Source of the DNA: PLA2 sp036273915
GTDB lineage: Bacteria > Planctomycetota > PLA2
Assembly (NCBI GenBank): GCA_036273915.1
Contig: DASUGR010000151.1
Span: 1-29,411, forward strand
Length of the DNA stretch: 29,411 nucleotides
Reading direction: 5' to 3'
The notes beneath the pieces were generated by a model. That model saw only the letters and a program-made list of their open reading frames with translations. It did not search any database and was not told the origin of the DNA. The stretch's first letter is position 1; every line of letters starts with the position of its first letter. This document shows positions 1 through 6,803 of the stretch, in pieces. The position numbers and the translations under genes were made by a program.

Positions 1-99
1 GAAGACCGAGGAGACGGTCGTCGGGTTCACGACGATGTAAAGCGAGAGGAACGCCTGGACGGCAAAGCCCTTGAGGATGCCGTCGAGTTCCGCTCCCAT
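1..99 (-). CDS. MarC family integral membrane protein, N-terminal part
   Basis: Only the first 33 codons are inside the window; the gene runs off the left edge. The translation opens MGAELDGILKGF and continues with a hydrophobic helix containing QAFLSLYIVVNP, which matches the first membrane segment of the MarC/UPF0056 family (typically FLxLFxxxNPxG). These are inner-membrane proteins of poorly known transport function; the old link to multiple antibiotic resistance is not generally supported. A TACGCT box lies 6 nt before the ATG on the minus strand, so the transcript may be leaderless. The gene is divergent from the aldehyde oxidoreductase operon, with 59 nt between the two starts. The family call rests on a short stretch. 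Confidence 0.6.
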   Translation of the reverse strand, partial: MGAELDGILKGFAVQAFLSLYIVVNPTTVSSVF

Positions 100-105
100 G
101 CCGAG

Positions 106-111
106 AGCGTA
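106..111 (-). promoter_or_regulatory. -10-like box of the marC-type gene
   Basis: TACGCT on the minus strand ends 6 nt before the ATG at 99. No clear -35 box is visible. The position fits the leaderless pattern seen at several other genes in this window. Confidence 0.35.
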
Positions 112-132
112 GCAGGCCGGGAGCGGGTACAG

Positions 133-138
133 TATCCT
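133..138 (+). promoter_or_regulatory. -10-like box of the aldehyde oxidoreductase operon
   Basis: TATCCT lies 20 nt before the ATG at 159. It is followed by a Shine-Dalgarno-like GAGGGAGG about 6 nt before the start, so this operon appears to have a short conventional leader, unlike many neighbours. Confidence 0.4.
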
Positions 139-158
139 CGGACTCGAGGGAGGTCTCC

Positions 159-791
159 ATGGAGGACGGAAGGATCCGCGTCTCGCGCCGCGACGTCCTG
201 CGCGGCGCCGGGGCCGCCGCGCTCGTCGGCGCGGTCGCGCGCGGCCAGGAGCCGGCGGCGGCGGAGGGCCTCGTCCGGATGGGCCCCGACGCCGTTCCCG
301 TCCGCCTCACGCTCAACGGCGCGGCGAGGGACGTCTCCGTCGAGCCGCGCGTGACGCTCCTCGACGCGCTCCGCGAGCGGCTCGACCTGACCGGCACGAA
401 GCGCATCTGCGACCACGGCGCGTGCGGCGGCTGCACCGTGCTCCTCGACGGCAAGCCCGTGAACTCCTGCCTCGTGCTCGCGGTCGATGCGGCCGGCCGC
501 GAGGTGCTCACGATCGAGGGCCTCGCGCGCGGGGACGCGCTGCACCCCGTGCAGGCCGCGTTCGTGAAGCACGACGCGGCGATGTGCGGCTTCTGCACCC
601 CCGGCATGGTCATGTCGTGCGCCGCCCTGCTCGACGCGACGAAAAACCCGACGGAGGAGGAGATCCGGCACGCGCTCGCGGGCAACCTCTGCCGGTGCGG
701 CACCTACCCGCACATCTTCGCCGCCGTCCGGGAGGCGGGGGGGGCTCAGGGGGCCGGGGGGGCCGGGGGCGCGGGGGAGGGGGCGCGATGA
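159..791 (+). CDS. Aldehyde oxidoreductase, [2Fe-2S] small subunit with TAT signal (PaoA-like)
   Basis: The electron-transfer subunit of a xanthine-oxidase-family molybdoenzyme, 210 residues. Residues 9-28 form a twin-arginine signal (SRRDVLRG followed by an Ala-rich hydrophobic stretch), so the folded complex is probably exported to the periplasm. The plant-type ferredoxin domain has C84, C89, C92 and C104 (CDHGACGGC). The second cluster domain has C143, C146, C178 and C180 (CGFC and CRC). The ATG is preceded by a strong GAGGGAGG. The stop overlaps the start of the large subunit (ATGA), implying translational coupling. The last 20 residues are a Gly/Ala tail (GGAQGAGGAGGAGEGAR) coded by a run of G-tracts that belongs to the motif repeated through the window. 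E. coli PaoA also carries the TAT signal for its complex. Confidence 0.93.
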   Translation: MEDGRIRVSRRDVLRGAGAAALVGAVARGQEPAAAEGLVRMGPDAVPVRLTLNGAARDVSVEPRVTLLDALRERLDLTGTKRICDHGACGGCTVLLDGKPVNSCLVLAVDAAGREVLTIEGLARGDALHPVQAAFVKHDAAMCGFCTPGMVMSCAALLDATKNPTEEEIRHALAGNLCRCGTYPHIFAAVREAGGAQGAGGAGGAGEGAR

Positions 792-2995
792 GCGAGCTCC
801 GACTCGGATTCCCCGGGAACGAGAAGAAGGAGGACGTCGAGATCCCCCCCGGAACCCCCCCGCCTTGGGATCTTTCGACGCCGCACGCGGTGGTGGGCAA
901 GGACCACCCGCGCCTCGACGCGGTCGCGAAGGTGACCGGTCAAGCCAAGTACGCCTACGACATCCGCTTCAAGGACCTGATCTACGCCAAGTTCCTCCGT
1001 TCGCCGCACGCGAGCGCCAAGGTGAAGCGCGTCGACCTCTCGAGGGCGAAGGCGATGCCGGGGGTCGTCTACACCGAGGCGTACGAGGGCGAGACGATCC
1101 GCTTCGCGGGGCAGCAGGTCGCGGGCGTGGCGGCCGAGAGCGAGGAGATCCTCGACGACGCGCTCCGCGCGATCGTGGTCGAGTACGACGTGCTCCCCTG
1201 CGTGACGACCGTCGAGGACGCGCTCAGGGACGGCGCGCCGCAGGTCCTCGCGGACGGCGCGAACCTCCGCGAGGGCCGTCCCCAGGGCAACCTGCAGCTG
1301 GTCGAGAAGGCGCACGCCGAGGCGGACGCCGTCGTCGAGGCCCTCTACCGGACGCAGGTGCAGACGCACTCCTGTCTCGAGACGCACGGCTCCGTGTGCA
1401 AGTGGGACGACGGGAAGCTCACCGTTTGGTCCTCGACGCAGAGCACGTTCGGCGTGCGGGACGGGATGGCGCGCACCTTCGGCATCCCGCAGTCCGACGT
1501 CACCGTGATCACCGAACACATGGGCGGCGGGTTCGGCTCGAAGTTCGGGCCCGACGCGTGGGACCAGTTCTGCGCCCGCGCGGCGCGCGCGGCGAAGCGG
1601 CCCTGCAAGGCCCTGCTCGACCGCCGCGAGGAGCACATCGCCGGCAACCGCCCCGACTCCATCCAGAGGTGCCGCTTTTCCGTAAAAAAAGACGGTACCC
1701 TCATGGGCGCGGAGGTGCGCTCGCAGGGCACCTCGGGCGTCTCCGCGGGCGGCGCCAACGTCTACAACCCGGGGCTCTACCGCTTCCGGGCTGCCTACAG
1801 CCAGCAGGACACCGTGCTCACGAACGCGTCGTCGGGCCGCGCCTTCCGCGCGCCCGGCCACCCGCAGGGCGTCTTCGCCCTCGAGGGCATGATCGACGAG
1901 CTGGCCGAGGCGATCGGGATGGACCCGCTCGAGCTCCGGAGGAAGAACGATCCGAACGTGGTCCGCCTCGCGGAGTACGAGATCGGCGCCAGGGAGATCG
2001 GCTGGCACCGCCGGAAGAAGCCGGGCTCGGACACCGGCCCGGTGAAACGCGGCCTCGGCATGGCGTCAGGCCGCTGGGGGCACAACGCGCGGCCGGGCAC
2101 CGAGGTCAGGTGCACGATCGGCCGCGACGGGTCCGTGCTCTTCGCGAACGGCTCGCAGGACATCGGCACCGGCACGCGCACGGTGATCGCGATCGTCGGC
2201 GCCGAGGAGCTGGGGTTGAAGCCGTCCGAAGTCGAGGTGCGCCTCGGCAACACGAACGACCCCTACGGCCACGGCAGCGGCGGCTCGGTCACGACGCCTT
2301 CGATCGCGCCGCCGGTCCACGCGGCGGCGTGGCAGGCGAAGCAGGAACTCCTGAAGCACGTCGCGGCCGCCGTCGGCGGCGACGCGCAGAAGATGGACCT
2401 ACGGGACGGCAAGGTCACGGGCGCGCCGCGCGAGCTGACGTTCAAGCAGGCGTGCGGCACGATGCCGGTCGATCAGCTGACCACGCTCGGCCACATGGCG
2501 CAGAAGTCCGGGCGCGGCGGCGGGCACCTGTACCCGTCGTTCAACGGCGAGGTCGCGGGCGTCCAGTTCGCCGAGGTCCTTGTCGACACGCGCACCGGCG
2601 TGGTCCGCGTGGTCAAGATCGTCGCGGTCCAGGACTGCGGCCTCGTCATCGACCCGCTCACCGCGAAGAGCCAGATCAACGGCGGCGTGATCCAGGGGAT
2701 CTCCTACGCGCTCTTCGAGGAGAGGATCCTCGACCGTCGCACGGGCGACCAGGTCAACGCCGACTTCCTCGGCTACAAGATCGCGGGCACGCTCGACATG
2801 CCCGAGATCGTGTCGATCCCGTTCTCGGTCTCGCAGGGGATGACCTCGACGGGCGCGTCGAGCCTCGGCGAGCCGCCGACGGTGCCGACCTCGGGCGCGA
2901 TCGGGAACGCGGTCGCGAACGCGCTGGGCGTGCGGGTCCGGTCGCTCCCGATCACTCCGGCCAAGGTGCTCGCGGCGCTCGGAGGTGCCCGATGA
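788..2995 (+). CDS. Aldehyde oxidoreductase, molybdopterin-binding large subunit (PaoC-like)
   Basis: The catalytic subunit, 735 residues, close to the length of E. coli PaoC. It oxidises an aldehyde or N-heterocycle at the Mo centre and passes electrons to the [2Fe-2S] subunit. Visible family motifs are the cofactor loop GGGFGSKFG, the RAFRAPG segment followed by EGMIDELAEAIGMDPLELR, and the C-terminal GEPP loop whose glutamate (about E695) is the catalytic base position. It has no signal of its own and would ride on the TAT signal of the small subunit. It starts at an ATGA overlap with that gene, and its stop overlaps the next ATG (GATGA). Residues 17-27 (IPPGTPPP) are encoded by a copy of the G/C-tract motif at 844-861. 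An A7 run at 1684-1690 encodes Val-Lys-Lys. The substrate cannot be told from sequence. Confidence 0.93.
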   Translation: MSELRLGFPGNEKKEDVEIPPGTPPPWDLSTPHAVVGKDHPRLDAVAKVTGQAKYAYDIRFKDLIYAKFLRSPHASAKVKRVDLSRAKAMPGVVYTEAYEGETIRFAGQQVAGVAAESEEILDDALRAIVVEYDVLPCVTTVEDALRDGAPQVLADGANLREGRPQGNLQLVEKAHAEADAVVEALYRTQVQTHSCLETHGSVCKWDDGKLTVWSSTQSTFGVRDGMARTFGIPQSDVTVITEHMGGGFGSKFGPDAWDQFCARAARAAKRPCKALLDRREEHIAGNRPDSIQRCRFSVKKDGTLMGAEVRSQGTSGVSAGGANVYNPGLYRFRAAYSQQDTVLTNASSGRAFRAPGHPQGVFALEGMIDELAEAIGMDPLELRRKNDPNVVRLAEYEIGAREIGWHRRKKPGSDTGPVKRGLGMASGRWGHNARPGTEVRCTIGRDGSVLFANGSQDIGTGTRTVIAIVGAEELGLKPSEVEVRLGNTNDPYGHGSGGSVTTPSIAPPVHAAAWQAKQELLKHVAAAVGGDAQKMDLRDGKVTGAPRELTFKQACGTMPVDQLTTLGHMAQKSGRGGGHLYPSFNGEVAGVQFAEVLVDTRTGVVRVVKIVAVQDCGLVIDPLTAKSQINGGVIQGISYALFEERILDRRTGDQVNADFLGYKIAGTLDMPEIVSIPFSVSQGMTSTGASSLGEPPTVPTSGAIGNAVANALGVRVRSLPITPAKVLAALGGAR

Positions 2996-3948
2996 AGGCG
3001 TTCGCCTACCTCACCGCCGACGGCTTCGAGGCCGCGTCGCGCGCGCTCGCGGGGAAGGGGCCGCGCGCGGTCGCGAAGGCCGGCGGCACCGACCTGCTCC
3101 CGCTCCTGAAGAGCCGCCTCTTCGAGCCCGACGAGGTCGTCAACCTCCAGCGCATCCGGAGCGACGGGAGGAACGGCGAGCTGGGCGCGCTCGCCACGCT
3201 CGCCGAGGTCGCGGCGGCGGCGTGGGTCCGCGAGGACTTTCCGGCCGTCGCGAAGGCCGCGGGCGAGGCGGCGACGCCGCAGATCCGCAACGCGGGCACG
3301 GTGGGGGGCAACCTCTGCCAGCACACGCGGTGCTGGTACTTCCGCGACGCCAACTACACCTGCCACAAGCGCGGCACCGGCGACTGCTCCGCGGCGCCCG
3401 ACGGCGCGCAGAACCGCTACCACGCGATCTTCCCGCACAAGCGCTGCGTCTCCGCGCACCCGAGCAACCTCGCCCCCGCGCTCATCGCGGTCGGCGCCAA
3501 GGTCATCTGCGTCCACCCCGACGGCGACCGCACGGTGGACGTCGAGCTCCTCTACGACGAGGGGCCGAAGGGCCGGACGAGCGACACGATCCTGCGCGAG
3601 GGCGAGCTGATCCGCGCGGTCGTGCTGGAGCCGACGCCGCTCGCGAAGCGCTCGACCTACGTCGAGCTGCGCGAGCGGCAGAGCTTCGACTTCGCGCTCG
3701 CATCGGTCGCGGCGGCGATCGAGCTCGACGGCGACGTCGTGAAGGACGTGCGGATCGCGTTCGGCGGCGTGGCGCCGATCCCCTGCCGCGCGAAAGCCGC
3801 CGAGAACGCGATCCGCGGGAAGAAGCTCGACGTCGACGCGGCCGCCAGGGCCGCGGTCGCGGGCGCGACGCCGCTCTCGGACAACGCCTACAAGGTCCCG
3901 GTCCTGAAGGAGCTGGTGCGCCGGGCGCTTACGGAGTTGGCGTCATGA
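2992..3948 (+). CDS. Aldehyde oxidoreductase, FAD and [4Fe-4S] subunit (PaoB-like)
   Basis: A FAD-binding medium subunit of the molybdopterin dehydrogenase family, 318 residues. GGTDLLPLLK (31-40) and AGTVGGNLC (101-109) are the FAD-binding loops. An insert carries C114, C124, C132 and C152 (TRCWYF, TCHKRGTGDC, HKRCVSAHPSNLAPAL). This pattern is known from 4-hydroxybenzoyl-CoA reductase beta and from E. coli PaoB, where it holds an extra [4Fe-4S] cluster. The gene order here (2Fe-2S, Mo, FAD) differs from paoA-paoB-paoC. The start overlaps the large-subunit stop. The stop overlaps an ATG that opens a 26-codon reading frame. Confidence 0.92.
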   Translation: MKAFAYLTADGFEAASRALAGKGPRAVAKAGGTDLLPLLKSRLFEPDEVVNLQRIRSDGRNGELGALATLAEVAAAAWVREDFPAVAKAAGEAATPQIRNAGTVGGNLCQHTRCWYFRDANYTCHKRGTGDCSAAPDGAQNRYHAIFPHKRCVSAHPSNLAPALIAVGAKVICVHPDGDRTVDVELLYDEGPKGRTSDTILREGELIRAVVLEPTPLAKRSTYVELRERQSFDFALASVAAAIELDGDVVKDVRIAFGGVAPIPCRAKAAENAIRGKKLDVDAAARAAVAGATPLSDNAYKVPVLKELVRRALTELAS

Positions 3949-4025
3949 GCTGCCGGCTCGGATTCGAGGGGGTTCCGGGGGCCGCCCCCCGGACCCCCCT
4001 TCTTCCTCTCGCGGAGGCGTCATGA
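3945..4025 (+). CDS. Possible 26-residue translated mini-ORF
   Basis: An open frame beginning MSCRLGFEGVPG starts on an ATGA overlap with the FAD subunit and ends on an ATGA overlap with the cysteine-rich gene, so it would link the two by translational coupling. Its middle codons are the inverted pair of G/C-tract motifs at 3968-3999. The opening MSCRLGFEG loosely resembles the large-subunit opening MSELRLGFPG. It may simply be a ribosome bridge across a 73-nt spacer, or chance. No family is recognised. Confidence 0.3.
   Translation: MSCRLGFEGVPGAAPRTPLLPLAEAS
3967..4000. repeat. Inverted pair of G/C-tract motifs, strong hairpin
   Basis: GGGGGTTCCGGGGG at 3968-3981 faces CCCCCCGGACCCCCC at 3985-3999 across a 3-nt loop. 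The two arms pair almost completely (one T-G wobble and slippage among G-tracts). It lies between the FAD subunit and the cysteine-rich gene. It could attenuate or process the mRNA. No U-tract typical of an intrinsic terminator follows, although the downstream TTCTTCC is pyrimidine-rich. Confidence 0.6.
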
Positions 4026-4219
4026 AGCCCCTCGAGGCGTGCTACTACCTCTGCAACAAGGCGTTCTACTGCGGTCCGCTGCCGAAGGGCGCGGAGCCGC
4101 CGAAGACGCCCTGCTGGTGCCTGAAGACGAGCAACGCGGTCGGGCCGGACGGCCGCGAGGTGAGTCTCAAGGCGTGCGGTCGCGATCGCTCCTGCTACCG
4201 GCCGGAAGTCGACCTCTGA
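4022..4219 (+). CDS. Small cysteine-rich protein, unknown function
   Basis: A 65-residue protein with seven cysteines (C7, C11, C17, C31, C33, C52, C58) and no recognisable family, signal peptide or membrane segment. The spacing CxxxC, CxC and CxxxxxC would suit metal binding, an Fe-S site or disulfides. A good Shine-Dalgarno (GGAGG, 4 nt before ATG) supports the start. It sits directly behind the three aldehyde oxidoreductase subunits, and its stop overlaps the proposed CTG start of the MFS gene. The context suggests a role tied to the molybdoenzyme, such as maturation, metal delivery or an accessory electron carrier. That is inference only. Seven cysteines in a GC-rich 65-codon frame, with clean coupling on both sides, argue that it is real. 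Confidence 0.7.
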   Translation: MKPLEACYYLCNKAFYCGPLPKGAEPPKTPCWCLKTSNAVGPDGREVSLKACGRDRSCYRPEVDL

Positions 4220-5400
4220 AGCGCGGCGCGCTGGGCGTCCTCTTCCTGACGGTCTTCATCGACCTGTTGGGTTTCGGGATCGTGCTCCCGCTGCTGCCGC
4301 GGTACGGGGAGGATTTCCACGCCTCGGGCGGGCAGATCGGGCTCCTCTTCGCCGCCTTCTCCGGGATGCAGTTCCTCTTCGCGCCCCTGTGGGGGAGGCT
4401 GTCGGACCGGTTCGGGCGGCGCCCGATGATCCTCCTCGGGCTCTGCGGCTCGGCGGCGTCCTACCTGCTCTTCGGCCTCGCGCAGAGCTACCTCGTGCTG
4501 CTCCTGTCGCGCGCGCTCGCCGGCGTCTTCGCGGCGACGATCGGGACGGCGCAGGCCTACATCGCCGACGTCACCGGGTCGGGGGAGCGCGGGCGGGGGA
4601 TGGCGCTCATCGGCGCCGCGTTCGGCATCGGCTTCACGTTCGGCCCCGTGCTCGGCTGGGTCACGCACGACTTCCTCGGGCCCATGTGGCCGGGGTTCTC
4701 CGCGGCGCTGCTGTCGACGGGCGCGCTCGTCCTCGCCTGGCGGAAGCTGCCCGAGCCGGAGCGGCACCGGACGCACGAGCGCACCCGCCGCTTCGCGGGG
4801 TTCGGCCACGTCGTGCAGAGGAGGCCGGTGCTGCTCGTCGTGTGCCTCCAGTTCGTGGCGACGTTCGCGTTCGCCTCGTTCGAGGGCACGCTCGCGCTTC
4901 TCACGGACAGGAAGTACCAGATGCAGTTCCGCGGGAACGGGCTGCTCTTCATGTACATCGGGGCGTGCCTGCTGGTCGCGCAGGGGTTCCTCGTCCGCCG
5001 GCTGATGCCCCGCGTGGGGGAGCGCCGCTTCTCCCGGATCGGCGCCGTCTGCCTCGGCGTCGGGCTCCTCGCGATCCCGCTCAGCGGGGCCACGATCGGG
5101 TCGGCGCTGCCCGTCTTCGCGGTCACCGTCTTCGGGTTCGCGATGCTCACGCCCTCGCTCGCGAGCCTCCTCTCGCTCCACACGCCGGACGGGATGCAGG
5201 GCGAGGTGCTCGGCGTCGGGCAGTCGGCCACGAGCCTCGCGCGGATCCTCGGCCCGTGGGTCGGGAACGTGCTCTTCGCGCGGCACATCGACTCGCCCTA
5301 CTTCATGGCCGCCGCGGTGATGGCGCTCGCCGCCGCGGCGACGCTGCTGCTCCCGGGCCGCCCCTCCGATCCAGTAGGGGAGGCCGCCGCCGCGCCCTGA
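4216..5400 (+). CDS. MFS transporter, TetA/TCR-like (proposed CTG start)
   Basis: A 12-helix major facilitator, about 394 residues, resembling the TetA/multidrug proton antiporter group. The first helix has the family-typical LTVFIDLLGFGIVLPLLP, and GRLSDRFGRRP is motif A in the loop between helices 2 and 3. No ATG exists near the first helix. The best fit is CTG at 4216, which overlaps the upstream TGA and has GGAAG about 8 nt before it, giving (M)KRGALGVLF as expected for the family. The alternative GTG at 4174 would add 14 residues of poor quality. The stop is 4 nt before uppP. The substrate is unknown; the neighbourhood does not define it. Confidence 0.85.
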   Translation: MKRGALGVLFLTVFIDLLGFGIVLPLLPRYGEDFHASGGQIGLLFAAFSGMQFLFAPLWGRLSDRFGRRPMILLGLCGSAASYLLFGLAQSYLVLLLSRALAGVFAATIGTAQAYIADVTGSGERGRGMALIGAAFGIGFTFGPVLGWVTHDFLGPMWPGFSAALLSTGALVLAWRKLPEPERHRTHERTRRFAGFGHVVQRRPVLLVVCLQFVATFAFASFEGTLALLTDRKYQMQFRGNGLLFMYIGACLLVAQGFLVRRLMPRVGERRFSRIGAVCLGVGLLAIPLSGATIGSALPVFAVTVFGFAMLTPSLASLLSLHTPDGMQGEVLGVGQSATSLARILGPWVGNVLFARHIDSPYFMAAAVMALAAAATLLLPGRPSDPVGEAAAAP

Positions 5401-5404
5401 CCGC

Positions 5405-6205
5405 ATGACCCTCCTCGCCGCGCTCGTCCTCGGCATCGTCCAGGGGCTGACCGAGTTCATCCCGGTCTCGTCGACGGCCCACCTGCTCGTGGGGGAGGCG
5501 CTCTTCCGCCTGCCGCCCGACGACCCGCGGGTGTTCGCCTTCACGGTCCTCGTGCAGCTCGGCACGCTGGTCTCGCTCCTCGTCTACTTCCGGGCGGACG
5601 TGGTCGCGCTCCTCCGCGCGTTCTTCGCGCGGCCCTTCTCGACCGCGGCGAACACGCTCGGGTGGTACGTGATCCTCGGGACGGTCCCCGCGCTCGTGGC
5701 CGGCAAGCTGCTGAAGCCGCTCGTGGAGGACCTCTTCAAGGCGCCGCTCCTCGGCGCGGCGATTCGGCTCTTCGTCGCGGCGGGCGTGCTGACGCTCGCG
5801 GAGTACCTCGGGCGGAGGACGCGGAAGCTCGACTCCATGCGCGCGGGCGACGCGGCGGCGATCGGCCTCTTCCAGGTGCTCGCGATCTTCCCGGGGTGCT
5901 CCCGTTCGGGCAGCACCATCGCCGGCGGGATGCTGCTCGGGTTCGAGCGGCCGTCGGCGGCGCGGTTCGCCTTCCTGCTCTCGATCCCGGTGATGCTCGC
6001 GGTCGGCGTCTACGAGTCGAAGGAGCTCGTCTCGATGCCGGATCTCGGCTCCTTCCTCCCGCCGCTCGCGGTCGGGTTCGTCGCGGCGGCGGTCGTCGGG
6101 TGGCTCGCGATCGGCTGGCTGATCAGCTACCTCTCCCGGCGGTCGCTCTATGTGTTCGCGGTCTACTGCGCGCTGGGCGGCCTCGCGTGCCTCCTCGCGG
6201 CGTGA
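5405..6205 (+). CDS. uppP: Undecaprenyl-diphosphatase UppP (BacA)
   Basis: An integral membrane enzyme that dephosphorylates undecaprenyl pyrophosphate to recycle the lipid carrier for peptidoglycan and other glycans. It has 266 residues, the usual size. The two signature loops are present: GIVQGLTEFIPVSSTAHL (residues about 10-27, with the ExxxE-type glutamates) and FPGCSRSGSTIAGG (PGxSRSGxT). The ATG lies 4 nt after the MFS stop, so it is probably cotranscribed. It is the last gene of the plus-strand run and converges on the PilO-like gene. Confidence 0.97.
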   Translation: MTLLAALVLGIVQGLTEFIPVSSTAHLLVGEALFRLPPDDPRVFAFTVLVQLGTLVSLLVYFRADVVALLRAFFARPFSTAANTLGWYVILGTVPALVAGKLLKPLVEDLFKAPLLGAAIRLFVAAGVLTLAEYLGRRTRKLDSMRAGDAAAIGLFQVLAIFPGCSRSGSTIAGGMLLGFERPSAARFAFLLSIPVMLAVGVYESKELVSMPDLGSFLPPLAVGFVAAAVVGWLAIGWLISYLSRRSLYVFAVYCALGGLACLLAA

Positions 6206-6254
6206 GGCGCAGGGGGTCCGGGGGCGCGGCTGCCGCGGGACGCGGAGGGGTTCT
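6206..6254. terminator. Convergent spacer with G-tract motif and small hairpin
   Basis: The 49-nt spacer between uppP and the PilO-like gene contains GGGGGTCCGGGGG (6212-6224) followed by a 5-bp hairpin (CGCGG, loop CTG, CCGCG; 6225-6237). No T-run follows. It is the only candidate for ending both convergent transcripts. Confidence 0.3.
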
Positions 6255-6803
6255 TCAGTCGACGACGCGGAGGCCGAAGACGATCTCCGCCTTGTACTGG
6301 TCGTCGGTGACCTTCTCGGTCTTGCCGGGATCCTGCTGGTCCTGCCCGGTCGCGCGGCGGAGGTGCAGCTCGATCGTCTTCACGATCCCGCCCGAGGCGC
6401 GCTCCACGGACTCGCAGAAGCGCACCACCTCGCCCCGGCGCATCGGCGGCGAGGCCTTGCCCTGGCCGTACTCGTAGGTGAACCGCCTCTCGTGGCCCTT
6501 GACGCCGCGGCCGAGGTTCACCGTGTCGGAGGTGTACCGCGAGCGGCTGAGGTTCATCGTCTTCTCGACCCGTTCGATGAGGACCCTCTCGCCGCCGTCG
6601 CGCAGCTCGCTCTTCGCGATCTGGTCCACGAGCCCCTTCACCTCGGAGGCGAGCTGCTTCATCTGGTCGGCCTCGCGCGGCGCCCGCGCGATCGCCTCCT
6701 CGTACGCGGAGGCCTGCGCCCAGGAGTCGTACGCCACGTAGGACAGCACGAGGAGCAGGATCCCCATGACGATCACGTAGAGCTTGACGGGATCCTCGGT
6801 CAT
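6255..6803 (-). CDS. PilO/GspM-like inner membrane assembly protein
   Basis: A 182-residue protein with a short cytoplasmic N-terminus, one membrane segment (about residues 8-26, VIVMGILLLVLSYVAY), a charged coiled-coil-like stretch and a C-terminal domain rich in beta strands. This bitopic layout and its place directly after a PilM-PilN-type gene fit the PilO or GspM role of bridging PilN to the rest of a type IV pilus or type II secretion platform. Sequence motifs are weak, so the call relies on topology and context. The start ATG overlaps the stop of the upstream gene (ATGA). No PilP, PilQ or pilin gene is seen here. Confidence 0.5.
   Translation of the reverse strand: MTEDPVKLYVIVMGILLLVLSYVAYDSWAQASAYEEAIARAPREADQMKQLASEVKGLVDQIAKSELRDGGERVLIERVEKTMNLSRSRYTSDTVNLGRGVKGHERRFTYEYGQGKASPPMRRGEVVRFCESVERASGGIVKTIELHLRRATGQDQQDPGKTEKVTDDQYKAEIVFGLRVVD

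Noticed and set aside
746..2008. Long antisense open frame opposite the molybdopterin subunit
   Set aside because: Mirror of a strongly coding GC-rich gene; composition dominated by Arg, Ala, Leu and Val with no motif. The same holds for other long antisense frames (7022-9598, 11146-13707, 13831-17469, 28004-29407).
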